Assembly: GCF_051020955.1 (NCBI RefSeq) | Contig: NW_027476803.1 | Span: 1-64,000 of the forward strand | DNA: 64,000 nt | Origin: Megalopta genalis | Taxonomy: Eukaryota > Arthropoda > Insecta > Hymenoptera > Halictidae | Direction: 5' to 3' | Shown here: positions 1-11,632 of the stretch, in pieces | How positions within the stretch are numbered: the stretch's first letter is position 1 | Layout: each line of letters starts with the position of its first letter | Translations under genes and position numbers: made by a program | The notes under the pieces: model-generated | Databases searched by the model: none | What the model was told of the DNA's origin: nothing | What the model saw: the letters and a program-made list of their open reading frames with translations, nothing else

Positions 1-2586
1 CAAATCCAAGAGAAACACATGACTTAGCTTCAAATCAATGCGATGTAGACGGTTTAGCTTCAAATCCATGCGACACAAATGATTGAGATTCAAACACCTG
101 GGATATAGGTGATATAGCTTCAGCTGCATGCCTAACAAACGAGTTAGTTTCAAGTCCATGCGAAACACATGATTCAACTGCAAATCAATGCGATGGAGAA
201 GGTTTAGCTTCAAATCCATGCGATACAAATGATTTAGCTTCAGATACTTGCGATATATGTGATATAGTTTCAAATGCAGACGAAACAAACGAGTTAACTT
301 CAAATACAAGCGAAACACATGACTTAACTTCAAATCAATGCGATGTAGAAGGTTTAGCTTCAAATTCAAGCGAAACAAATGATTTAGCATCAAACACTTG
401 AGATATATGTGATATAGCTTCAAATTCAGTCGTAACAATCGAGTTAGCATCAAATCCATGCAAAACACATGATTTAGCTTCAAATCGATGCGAAGTAGAA
501 GGCTTAGTTTCAAATCCATGCGAAACAAATGATTTAGCTTCAAATCAATGCTTTGTAGAAGGTTTAGCTTCAAATCCAAGCGAAACACATGCTTTAGCTT
601 GAAATCATTTCGATGTAGAAGCTTTAGCTTCTAATCCATGCGAAACAAACTAGTTAGCTTCAAACACTTGGGATATAAGTGATCTAGCTTCAAATGCAGT
701 CGAAACAAATGAGTTAGCTTCAAAATCCGCAATATACACATGATTTAGCTTCAAATCGATGCGAAGTAGAAGGTTTAGCTTCAAATCCATGCGAAACACA
801 TGATTTAGCTTCAAATCAACGCGATGTAGAAGGTTTTGCTTCAAATCCATGCAAAACACATGATTAAGCTTCAAATGAATGCTATGTAGAAGGTTTAGTT
901 TCAAATCCATGCGACACAAATGATTTAGCATCAAACACTTGGGATATAAGTGATATAGCTTCAAATGCAGTCGAAACAAACGAGTTAGCTTCAAATCCAT
1001 GCAAAACACATGATTAAGATTTAAATCAATGCGATGTAGATGGTTTAGCTTCAAATCCATGCGACACAAATGATTTAGCTTCAAACACTTGGGATATAAG
1101 TGATATAGCTTCAAATGCAGTCGAAACAAACAAGTTAGTTTCAAATACAAGCAAAACACGTGATTAAGCTTCAAAACAATACTATGTAGAAGGTTAAGTT
1201 TCAAATCTATGCGACACAAATGATTTAGCTTCAGATACTTGCGATATGAGTGATATAGCTTCAAATGCAGATTAAACAATCGAGTTTGATTCATATCCAA
1301 GCGAAACACATGATTTAGCTTCAAATCGATGCGAAACAAATGATTTAACTTCAAACAATTGGGATATAAGTGATATAGCTTCAAATGCAGTCGAAACAAA
1401 CGAGTTAGCTTCAAAACGCATGCGATACACATCATTTATCTTCAAATCGATGCGAAGTATAAGGGTAAGCTTCAAATCTATGCGAAACACAAGATTTAGC
1501 TGGAAATCAATGCGATGTGGAAGGTTTAGCTTCAAATCCATGCGAAACAAATGATTTAGCTTCAAACACTTGGAATATAAGTGATATAACTTCAAATGCA
1601 GTCGAAACAAACGATTCAGCTTCAAATCCATGCAAAACAAATGATTAAGCTTCAAATCAATACTATGTAGAAGGTTTAGTTTCAAATCCATGCGAAACAA
1701 ATTATTTAGCATCAGATACTTGCGATATAAGTTATATAGCTTCAAATGCAGACGAAACAAACGAGTTAGCTTCAAATCCAAACGAAACACATGATTTAGC
1801 TTCAAATCAATGCGATGTAGAAAGATTACCTACAAATCCATGCGAAACAAATGATTTAGCATCAGATACTTGCGATATAAGTGATATAGCTTCAAAAACA
1901 GACTAAACAAACGAGTTAGCTTCATGTCCGAGCGAAACACATGATTTAGTTTCCTAACCAATGCGATGTAGAAGGTTTAGATTCAAATCCATTCGACACA
2001 AATGATTCAGCTTCAGATACTTGCGATATAAGTGATATAGCTTCAAAAACAGACTAAACAAACGAGTTCGCTTCATGTCCGTTCGAAACACATGATTTTG
2101 CTTCAAATCAATGCGATGTAGAAGGTTTAGCTAGAAATCCATGCGAAACAAATTATTTGGCATCAAACACTTGGGGTATAAGTGATATAGCTTCAAATGC
2201 AGACTAATCAAACGAGTTAGCTTCAAAATCCATGCGATACACATCATTTAGCTTTAAATGCATGCGAAGTAGAAGGCTTAGCTTCAAATCGATGCGAAGT
2301 AGAAATCTTAGCTTCAAAATCCGTTGCGATACACATCATTTAGCTTCAAGTCGATGCGACACAAGTGATTTAGCTTCAAATAATTGCGATATAAGTGATA
2401 TAGCTTCAAATGCAGACGAAGCAAACGACTTAGCTTCATATCCAGGCGAAACACATGATTTAGCTGCAAATCAATGCGATGTAGAAGGATTAGCTACAAA
2501 TCCATGCGAAACAAATGATTTAGCATCAGATACTTGCGATATAAGTTATATAGCTTCAAATGCAGACGAAACAAACGAGTTAGCTT
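1..2586 (+). repeat. HOR family I, copy 1 (2,586 bp)
   Basis: The window begins on the same monomer (with the unusual ccaagagaaac) that begins copies 3 and 4. Positions 1-360 match 2587-2946, and 1801-2586 match the end of copy 2. The stretch about 361-840 differs from the other copies, carrying other pentamers and a 31-bp monomer at about 721. Extra-base monomers also occur near 1411 and 1953. The plus frame is repeatedly stopped by gattaa and gattga variants. No gene is seen. Confidence 0.8.
2220..2342 (+). repeat. Indel cluster of four variant monomers, copy 1
   Basis: Four successive monomers of 31, 30, 30 and 32 bp. The first has an extra A (caaaatcc), and the last has two extra bases (caaaatccgttgcg). 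Together they add three bases, so the plus-strand frame shifts at the first and is restored after the last. Plus-strand frame 2232-2597 reads through this cluster. The cluster is repeated at 5314-5436 and 7838-7960. Confidence 0.85.
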
Positions 2587-4866
2587 CAAATCCATGAGAA
2601 ACACATGACTTAGCTTCAAATCAATGCGATGTAGACGGTTTAGCTTCAAATCCATGCGACACAAATGATTGAGATTCAAACACTTGGGATATAGATGATA
2701 TAGCTTCAGCTGCATGCCTAACAAACGAGTTAGTTTCAAGTCCATGCGAAACACATGAATCAACTGCAAATCAATGCGATGGAGAAGGTTTAGCTTCAAA
2801 TCCATGCGATACAAATGATTTAGCTTCAGATACTTGCGATATATGTGATATAGTTTCAAATGCAGACGAAACAAACGAGTTAGCTTCAAATACAAGCGAA
2901 ACACATGATTTAACATCAAATCAATGCGATGTAGAAGGTTTAGCTTCAAATCAATGCGATGTAGTAGTTTTAGATTCAAATCAATGCGATGTTGAAGGTT
3001 TAGCTTCAAATCCATGCAAAACACATGATTAAGCTTCAAATCAATGCTATGTAGAAGGTTTAGTTTCAAATCCATGCGACACAAATGATTTAGCATAAAA
3101 CACTTGGGTTATAAGTGATATAGCTTCAAATGCAGTCGAAACAAACGAGTTAGCTTCAAATCCATGCAAAACACATGATTAAGATTCAAATCAATGCGAT
3201 GTAGAAGGTTTAGCTTCAAATCCATGCGACACAAATGATTTAGCTTCAAACACTTGGGATATAAGTGATATAGCTTCAAATGCAGTCGAAACAAACAAGT
3301 TAGTTTCAAATCCAAGCAAAACACATGATTAAGCTTCAAAACAATGCTATGTAGAAGGTTAAGTTTCAAATCTATGCGACACAAATGATTTAGCTTCAGA
3401 TACTTGCGATATGAGTGATATAGCTTCAAATGCAGATTAAACAAACGAGTTTGCTTCATATCCAAGCGAAACACATGATTTAGCTTCAAATCGATGCGAA
3501 ACAAATGATTTAGCTTCAAACACTTGGAATATAAGTGATATAGCTTCAAATGCAGTCGATACAAACGAATCAGCTTCAAATCCATGCAAAACACATGATT
3601 AAGCTTCAAATCAATGCTATGTAGAAGGTTTAGTTTCAAATCCATGCGAAACAAATGATTTAGCATCAGATACTTGCGATATAAGTTATATAGCTTCAAA
3701 TGCAGACGAAACAAACGAGTTAGCTTCAAATCCAAGCGAAACACATGATTTAGCTTCAAATTAATGCGATGTAGAAGGTTTAGCTTCAAATCCATGCGAC
3801 ACAAATGATTGAGATTCAAACACTTGGGATATAGGTGATATAGCTTCAGCTGCATGCCTAACAAACGAGTTAGTTTCAAGTCCATGCGAAACACAAGATT
3901 CAACTGCAAATCAATGCGATGGAGAAGGTTTAGCTTCAAATCCATGCGATGCAAATGATTTAGCTTCAGATACTTGCGATATATGTGATATAGTTTCAAA
4001 TGCAGACGAAACAAACGAGTTAGCTTCAAATACAAGCGAAACACATGATTTAACTTCAAATCAATGCGATGTAGAAGGTTTAGCTTCAAATCAATGCGAT
4101 GTAGTAGTTTTAGATTCAAATCAATGCGATGTTGAATGTTTAGCTTCAAATCCATGCAAAACACATGATTAAGCTTCAAATCAATGCTATGTAGAAGGTT
4201 TAGTTTCAAATCCATGCGACACAAATGATTTAGCATAAAACACTTGGGATATAAGTGATATAGCTTCAAATGCAGTCGAAACAAACGAGTTAGCTTCAAA
4301 TCCATGCAAAACACATGATTAAAATTCAAATCAATGCGATGTAGAAGGTTTAGCTTCAAATCCATGCGACACAAATGATTTAGCTTCAAACACTTGGGAT
4401 ATAAGTGATATAGCTTCAAATGCAGTCGAAACAAACAAGTTAGTTTCAAATCCAAGCAAAACACATGATTAAGCTTCAAGACAATGCTATGTAGAAGGTT
4501 AAGTTTCAAATCTATGCGACACAAATGATTTAGCTTCAGATACTTGCGATATGAGTGATATAGCTTCAAATGCAGATTAAACAAACGAGTTTGCTTCATA
4601 TCCAATCGAAACACATGATTTAGCTTCAAATCGATGCGAAACAAATGATTTAGCTTCAAACACTTGGAATATAAGTGATATAGCTACAAATGCAGTCGAT
4701 ACAAACGAATCAGCTTCAAATCCATGCAAAACACATGATTAAGCTTCAAATCAATGCTATGTAGAAGGTTTAGTTTCAAATCCATGCGAAACAAATGATT
4801 TAGCATCAGATACTTGCGATATAAGTTATATAGCTTCAAATGCAGACGAAACAAACGAGTTAGCTT
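2587..4866 (+). repeat. 1,140-bp tandem duplication inside HOR family I
   Basis: Positions 2587-3726 and 3727-4866 carry the same succession of variant monomers at an offset of 1,140 bp. Shared diagnostic variants include the C monomer with gctgcatgcctaac (about 2706 and 3846), the gatgtagtagttt monomer (about 2965 and 4105) and the cataaaacac monomer (about 3094 and 4234). Scattered single-base differences, such as gggtta against gggata near 3107 and 4247, show that the event is not the most recent in the array. Confidence 0.85.
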
Positions 4867-5250
4867 CAAATCCAAGCGAAACACATGATTTAGCTTCAAA
4901 TCAATGCGATGTAGAAAGATTACCTACAAATCCATGCGAAACAAATGATTTAGCATCAGATACTTGCGATATAAGTGATATAGCTTCAAAAACAGACTAA
5001 ACAAACGAGTTAGCTTCTTGTCCGAGCGAAACACATGATTTAGTTTCCTAATCAATGCGATGTAGAAGGTTTAGATTCAAATCCATGCGACACAAATGAT
5101 TCAGCTTCAGATACTTGCGATATAAGTGATATAGCTTCAAAAACAGACTAAACAAATGAGTTAGCTCCATGTCCGAGCGAAACACATGATTTTGCTTCAA
5201 ATCAATGCGATGTAGAAGGTTTAGCTAGAAATCCATGCGAAACAAATTAT

Positions 5251-5766
5251 TTGGCATCAAACACTTGGGGTATAAGTGATATAGCTTCAAATGCAGACGA
5301 ATCAAACGAGTTAGCTTCAAAATCCATGCGATACACATCATTTAGCTTTAAATGCATGCGAAGTAGAAGGCTTAGCTTCAACTCGATGCGAAGTAGAAAT
5401 CTTAGCGTCAAAATCCGTTGCGATACACATCATTTAGCTTCAAGTCGATGCGACACAAGTGATTTATCTTCAAATAATTGCGATATAAGTGATATAGCTT
5501 CAAATGCAGTCGAAGCAAACGACTTAGCTTCATATCCAGGCGAAACACATGATTTAGCTCCAAATCAATGCGATGTAGAAGGATTACCTACAAATCCATG
5601 CGAAACAAATGATTTAGCATCAGATACTTGCGATATAAGTTATATAGCTTCAAATGCAGACGAAACAAACGAGTTAGCTTCAAATCCAAGAGAAACACAT
5701 GACTTAGCTTCAAATCAATGCGATGTAGACGGTTTAGCTTCAAATCCATGCGACACAAATGATTGA
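5251..5766 (+). other. Longest plus-strand open frame (171 codons), probably not a gene
   Basis: Open from an ATG in a B-type monomer to a TGA in gattga. The product would be hydrophilic ten-residue repeats of the ASNPCETNDL kind, Asp/Asn/Glu-rich with about one Cys per repeat, and a central shifted segment. No signal peptide, membrane segment or known domain is visible. An almost identical frame lies at 7775-8290 and a shorter one at 2232-2597. I saw no upstream promoter or ribosome-binding signal distinct from the repeat. The frame exists because the monomer is open in this register and the indel cluster sums to three. Coding status is doubtful. Confidence 0.12.
5314..5436 (+). repeat. Indel cluster of four variant monomers, copy 2
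   Basis: Same 31+30+30+32-bp composition as at 2220-2342, with small base changes (for example caactcg and gcgtcaaaa). It lies inside plus-strand open frame 5251-5766 (171 codons), whose ten-residue ASN-type repeats are interrupted here by about 40 residues in the shifted frame, rich in Arg, Ser and Met, before the usual frame returns. Confidence 0.85.
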
Positions 5767-8204
5767 GATTCAAACACTTGGGATATAGATGATATAGCTT
5801 CAGCTGCATGCCTAACAAACGAGTTAGTTTCAAGTCCACGCGAAACACATGATTCAACTGCAAATCAATGCGATGGAGAATGTTTAGCTTCAAATCCATG
5901 CGATACAAATGATTTAGCTTCAGATACTTGCGATATATGTGATATAGTTTCAAATGCAGACGAAACAAACGAGTTAACTTCAAATACAAGCGAAACACAT
6001 GATTTAACTTCAAATCAATGCGATGTAGAAGGTTTAGCTTCAAATCAATGCGATGTAGTAGTTTTAGATTCAAATCAATGCGATGTTGAAGGTTTAGCTT
6101 CAAATCCATGCAAAACACATGATTAAGCTTCAAAACAATGCTATGTAGAAGGTTAAGTTTCAAATCTATGCGACACAAATGATTTAGCTTCAGATACTTG
6201 CGATATGAGTGATATAGCTTCAAATGCAGATTAAACAAACGAGTTTGCTTTATATCCAAGCGAAACACATGATTTAGCTTCAAATCGATGCGAAACAAAT
6301 GATTTAGGTTCAAACAATTGGGATATAAGTGATATAGCTTCAAATGCAGTCGAAACAAACGAGTTAGCTTCAAATCCATGTAAAACACATGATTAAGCTC
6401 CAAATCAATGCTATGTAGAAGGTTTAGTTTCAAATCCATGCGACACAAATGATTTAGCTTCAGATACTTGCGATATGAGCGATATAGCTTCAAATGCAGA
6501 TTAAACAAAGGAGTTAGCTTCATATCCAAGCGATACACATGATTTAGCTTCAAGTCTATGCGATGTAGAAGGTTTAGCTTCGAATCCATGCGACACAAAT
6601 GATTGAGATTCAAACACTTGGGATATAAGTGATATAGCTTCAGCTGCGTGCGAAACAAACGAGTTAGTTTCAAGTCCATGCGAAACACATGATTCAGCTG
6701 CAAATCAATGCGATGTAGAAGGTTTAGCTTCAAATCCATGCGATACAAATGATTTAGCTTCAGATACTTGCGATATATGTGATACAGTTTCACATGCAGA
6801 CGAAACAAACGAGTTAGCTTCAAATACAAGCGAAACACATGATTTAACTTCAAATCAATGCGATGTAGAAGGTTTAGCTTCAAATCAATGCGATGTAGTA
6901 GTTTTAGATTCAAATCAATGCGATGTTGAAGGTTTAGCTTCAAATCCATGCAAAACACATGATTAAGCTTCAAATCAATGCTATGTAGAAGGTTTAGTTG
7001 CAAATCCATGCGACACAAATGATTTAGCATAAAACACTTGGGATATAAGTGATATAGCTTCAAATGCAGTCGAAACAAACGAGTTAGCTTCAAATCCATG
7101 CAAAACACATGATTAAGATTCAAATCAATGCGATGTAGAAGGTTTAGCTTCAAATCCATGCGACACAAATGATTTAGCTTCAAACACTTGGGATATAAGT
7201 GATATAGCTTCAAATGCAGTCGATACAAACGAATCAGCTTCAAATCCATGCAAAACACATGATTAACCTTCAAATCAATGCTATGTAGAAGGTTTAGTTT
7301 CAAATCCATGCGAAACAAATGATTTAGCATCAGATACTTGCGATATAAGTTATATAGCTTCAAATGCAGACGAAACAAACGAGTTAGCTTCAAATCCAAG
7401 CGAAACACATGATTTAGCTTCAAATCAATGCGATGTAGAAAGATTACCTACAAATCCATGCGAAACAAATGATTTAGCTTCAGATACTTGCGATATAAGT
7501 GATATAGCTTCAAAAACAGACTAAACAAACGAGTTAGCTTCTTGTCCGAGCGAAACACATGATTTAGTTTCCTAATCAATGCGATGTAGAAGGTTTAGAT
7601 TCAAATCCATGCGACACAAATGATTCAGCTTCAGATACTTGCGATATAAGTGATATAGCTTCAAAAACAGACTAAACAAACGAGTTAGCTCCATGTCCGA
7701 GCGAAACACATGATTTTGCTTCAAATCAATGCGATGTAGAAGGTTTAGCTAGAAATCCATGCGAAACAAATTATTTGGCATCAAACACTTGGGGTATAAG
7801 TGATATAGCTTCAAATGCAGACGAATCAAAGGAGTTAGCTTCAAAATCCATGCGATACACATCATTTAGCTTTAAATGCATGCGAAGTAGAAGGCTTAGC
7901 TTCAACTCGATGCGAAGTAGAAATCTTAGCGTCAAAATCCGTTGCGATACACATCATTTAGCTTCAAGTCGATGCGACACAAGTGATTTATCTTCAAATA
8001 ATTGCGATATAAGTGATATAGCTTCAAATGCAGACGAAGCAAACGACTTAGCTTCATATCCAGGCGAAACACATGATTTAGCTGCAAATCAATGCGATGT
8101 AGAAGGATTACCTACAAATCCATGCGAAACAAATGATTTAGCATCAGATATTTGCGATATAAGTTATATAGCTTCAAATGCAGACGAAACAAACGAGTTA
8201 GCTT
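5681..8204 (+). repeat. HOR family I, copy 3 (2,524 bp)
   Basis: It begins with ccaagagaaacac and ends where the same monomer recurs at 8205. Its last part (about 7260-8204) repeats 4736-5680 at the 2,524-bp spacing. Its first kilobase is repeated in copy 4 with only a few changes, for example tacaagcg near 5985 against tacacgcg near 8509. It lacks one of the two internal 1,140-bp segments of copy 2. Confidence 0.87.
7838..7960 (+). repeat. Indel cluster of four variant monomers, copy 3
   Basis: Copy of 5314-5436 at a spacing of 2,524 bp, again adding three bases in total. Plus-strand open frame 7775-8290 (171 codons) runs through it. It is the last net length change before about 11719, so 125 successive monomers downstream keep exact 30-bp register. 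Confidence 0.85.
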
Positions 8205-9265
8205 CAAATCCAAGAGAAACACATGACTTAGCTTCAAATCAATGCGATGTAGACGGTTTAGCTTCAAATCCATGCGACACAAATGATTGAGATTCAAACA
8301 CTTGGGATATAGATGATATAGCTTCAGCTGCATGCCTAACAAACGAGTTAGTTTCAAGTCCACGCGAAACACATGATTCAACTGCAAATCAATGCGATGG
8401 AGAATGTTTAGCTTCAAATCCATGCGATACAAATGATTTAGCTTCAGATACTTGCGATATATGTGATATAGTTTCAAATGCAGACGAAACAAACGAGTTA
8501 ACTTCAAATACACGCGAAACACATGATTTAACTTCAAATCAATGCGATGTAGAAGGTTTAGCTTCAAATCAATGCGATGTAGTAGTTTTAGATTCAAATC
8601 AATGCGATGTTGAAGGTTTAGCTTCAAATCCATGCAAAACACATGATTAAGCTTCAAAACAATGCTATGTAGAAGGTTAAGTTTCAAATCTATGCGACAC
8701 AAATGATTTAGCTTCAGATACTTGCGATATGAGTGATATAGCTTCAAATGCAGATTAAACAAACGAGTTTGCTTTATATCCAAGCGAAACACATGATTTA
8801 GCTTCAAATCGATGCGAAACAAATGATTTAGGTTCAAACAATTGGGATATAAGTGATATAGCTTCAAATGCAGTCGAAACAAACGAGTTAGCTTCAAATC
8901 CATGTAAAACACATGATTAAGCTCCAAATCAATGCTATGTAGAAGGTTTAGTTTCAAATCCATGCGACACAAATGATTTAGCTTCAGATACTTGCGATAT
9001 GAGCGATATAGCTTCAAATGCAGATTAAACAAAGGAGTTAGTTTCATATCCAAGCGATACACATGATTTAGCTTCAAGTCTATGCGATGTAGAAGGTTTA
9101 GCTTCGAATCCATGCGACACAAATGATTGAGATTCAAACACTTGGGATATAAGTGATATAGCTTCAGCTGCGTGCGAAACAAACGAGTTAGTTTCAAGTC
9201 CATGCGAAACACATGATTCAGCTGCAAATCAATGCGATGTAGAAGGTTTAGCTTCAAATCCATGC
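8205..9265 (+). repeat. HOR family I, truncated copy 4
   Basis: Positions 8205-9265 follow 5681-6741 almost base for base. At about 9265 the sequence changes within one A monomer: copy 3 continues with ccatgcgatac, whereas here ccatgccaaac is followed by the series also found from about 18408. The switch keeps the 30-bp register exactly, as expected of unequal exchange between misaligned monomers. Confidence 0.85.
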
Positions 9266-11040
9266 CAAACAAATGATTTAGCTTCAAACACTTGGAATAT
9301 AAGTGATATAGCTTCAAATGCAGTCGAAACAAACGAGTCAGCTTCAAATCCATGCAAAACACATGATTAAGCTTCAACTCAATGCTATGTAGAAGGTTTA
9401 GTTTCAAATCCATGCGAAACAAATGATTTAGCATCAGATACTTGCGATATAAGTTATATAGCTTCAAATGCAGACGAAACAAACGAGTTAGCTTCAAATC
9501 CAAGCGAAACACATGATTTAGCTTCAAATCAATGCGATGTAGAAGGTTTAGCTTCAAGTCCATACGACACAAATGATTGAGATTCAAACACTTGGGATAT
9601 AGGTGATATAGCTTCAGCTGCATGCCTAACAAACGAGTTAGTTTCAAGTCCATGCGAAACACATGATTCAACTGCAAATCAATGCGATGAAGAACGTTTA
9701 GCTTCAAATCCATGGGATACAAATGATTTAGGTTCAGATACTTGCGATATATGTGATATAGCTTCAAATGCAGACGAAACAAACGAGTTAACTTCAAATA
9801 CAAGCGAAACACATGATTTAACTTCAAATCAATGCGATGTAGAAGGTTTTGCTTCAAATTCAAGCGAAACAAATGATTTAGCATCAAACTCTTGAGATAT
9901 ATGTGATATAGCTTCAAATTCAGTCGAAACAATCGAATTAGCATTAAATCCATGCAAAACACATGATTGAGCTTCAAATCAATGCTATGTAGAAGGTTTA
10001 GCTTCAAATCCATGCGACACGAATGATTTAGCTTCAGATACTTGCGATATAAGTGACATAGCATGAAATGCAGGCGAAACGAACGAGTTAGCTTCAAATC
10101 CATGCGAAACAAATGACTTAGCTTCAAATCAATGCTATGGAGAAGGTTAAGTTTCAAATCCATGCGACACAAATGATTTAGCTTCAGATACTTGCGATAT
10201 GAGTGATATAGCTTCAAATGCAGACTAAACAAACGAGTTTGCTTCATATCCAAGCGAAACACATGATTTAGCTTCAAACACTTGGAATATAAGTGATATA
10301 GCTTCAAATGCAGTCGAAACAAACGAGTCAGCTTCAAATCCATGCAAAACACATGATTAAGCTTCAACTCAATGCTATGTAGAAGGTTTAGTTTCAAATC
10401 CATGCGAAACAAATGATTTAGCATCAGATACTTGCGATATAAGTTATATAGCTTCAAATGCAGACGAAACAAACGAGTTAGCTTCAAATCCAAGCGAAAC
10501 ACATGATTTAGCTTCAAATCAATGCGATGTAGAAGGTTTAGCTTCAAATCCATGCGACACAAATGATTGAGATTCAAACACTTGGGATATATGTGATATA
10601 GCTTCAGCTGCATGCCTAACAAACGAGTTAGTTTCAAGTCCATGCGAAACACATGATTCAACTGCAAATCAATGCGATGGAGAAGGTTTAGCTTCAAATC
10701 CATGGGATACAAATGATTTAGGTTCAGATAATTGCGATATATGTGATATAGCTTCAAATGCAGACGAAACAATCGAGTTAACTTCAAATACAAGCGAAAC
10801 ACATGATTTAACTTCAAATCAATGCGATGTAGAAGGTTTAGCTTCAAATTCAAGCGAAACAAATGATTTAGCATCAAACACTTGAGATATATGTGATATA
10901 GCTTCAAATTCAGTCGAAACAATCGAGTTAGCATTAAATCCATGCAAAACACATGATTGTGCTTCAAATCAATGCTATGTAGAAGGTTTAGCTTCAAATC
11001 CATGCGACACGAATGATTTAGCTTCAGATACTTGCGATAT
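9266..11040 (+). repeat. Segment shared with 18408-20182 (offset 9,142 bp)
   Basis: The order of variant monomers matches 18408-20182, including the gatgaagaacg E monomer (near 9687 and 18829), a D monomer followed directly by B (near 10270 and 19412), and the same −ctcttgag B variant. It lacks three derived changes of the 18-kb copy: ctccaaatgcag near 18903, gcgacgtag near 19668 and atacgtg near 20031. The match stops at about 11040, where this copy has lost 149 bp relative to 36.6 kb. Confidence 0.85.
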
Positions 11041-11632
11041 GAGTGATATAGCTTCAAATGCAGATTAAACAAACGAGTTTGCTTCATATCCAAGCGAAAC
11101 ACATGATTTAGCTTCAAATCGATGCGAAACAAATGATTTAGCTTCAAACACTTGGGATATAAGTGATATAGCTTCAAATGCAGTCGAAACAAACGAGTTA
11201 GCTTCAAATCCATGTAAAACACATGATTAAGCTTCAAATCAATGCTATGTAGAAGGTTTAGTTTCACATCCATGCGACACAAATGATTTAGGTTCAGATA
11301 CTTGCGATATAAGTGATATAGCTTCAAATGCAGGAGAAACAAGCGAGTTAGCATCGAATCCATGCAAAATACATGATTTAGTTTCAAATCAACGCGACGT
11401 AGACGGTTTAGCTTCAAATCCAAGCGAAACACATGATTTAGCTACAAATCAATGCGATGTAGAAGGTTTAGCTTCATATCCGTGCGAAACAAATGATTTA
11501 GCATCAAACACTTGCGATATAAGTGATATAGCTACAAATGCAGACGAAACTAAGGAATTAGTTTCAAATCCATGCGAAACACATGATTTAGCTGTAAATC
11601 AATGAGATGTAGAAGGTTTAGATTCAAATCCA
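11041..11632 (+). repeat. Segment shared with about 36758-37349
   Basis: This stretch carries the same variants as 36758-37349, including cacatccatgcgac followed by ttaggttcag, the gcaggagaaacaagcgag C monomer, the aacgcgacgtagacgg E monomer and aaggaatta. The rarer aaggaatta (elsewhere aaggagtta) links the two copies closely. No gene is seen; plus-frame stops and minus-frame stops both occur. Confidence 0.8.

Larger units (their letters stand above)
2587..5680 (+). repeat. HOR family I, copy 2 (3,094 bp)
   Basis: It starts with the ccatgagaaac variant monomer and ends just before the identical start of copy 3. It is longer than its neighbours because it contains an internal 1,140-bp tandem duplication (38 monomers; 2587-3726 and 3727-4866). 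From 2343 to about 5040 no net indel occurs, about 90 monomers in constant register. A one-base insertion sits near 5049, and the four-monomer indel cluster at 5314-5436. Confidence 0.85.
8112..11432 (-). other. Longest open frame (1,106 codons, minus strand), doubtful gene
   Basis: The minus strand is open for 110 monomers. The product would be ten-residue repeats of the LKLNHLFRMD kind: Leu-rich, basic, with His and Arg at fixed places, and no recognisable domain, signal peptide or catalytic motif. The frame is long because no net indel occurs from 7961 to about 11719, and because a 149-bp segment with a frame-shifting monomer, present in the related copy at 36.6 kb, is missing near 11040. 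In this register only about three of ninety possible single changes per monomer make a stop. Related minus frames of 611-687 codons occur at 5588-7423, 18166-20229, 29196-31259 and 34592-36655. Transcription evidence would be needed to call a gene. Confidence 0.12.

Noticed and set aside
5251..5766. Pentapeptide-repeat protein on the plus strand
   Set aside because: Only every second five-residue block (xDLAS) resembles the A(D/N)LXX pattern; the alternate block does not, and the frame is stopped every few hundred bases elsewhere.
8112..11432. Leucine-rich-repeat protein on the minus strand
   Set aside because: Leu recurs every few residues but the period is ten and the LxxLxLxxN consensus of 20-30-residue LRR units is absent.
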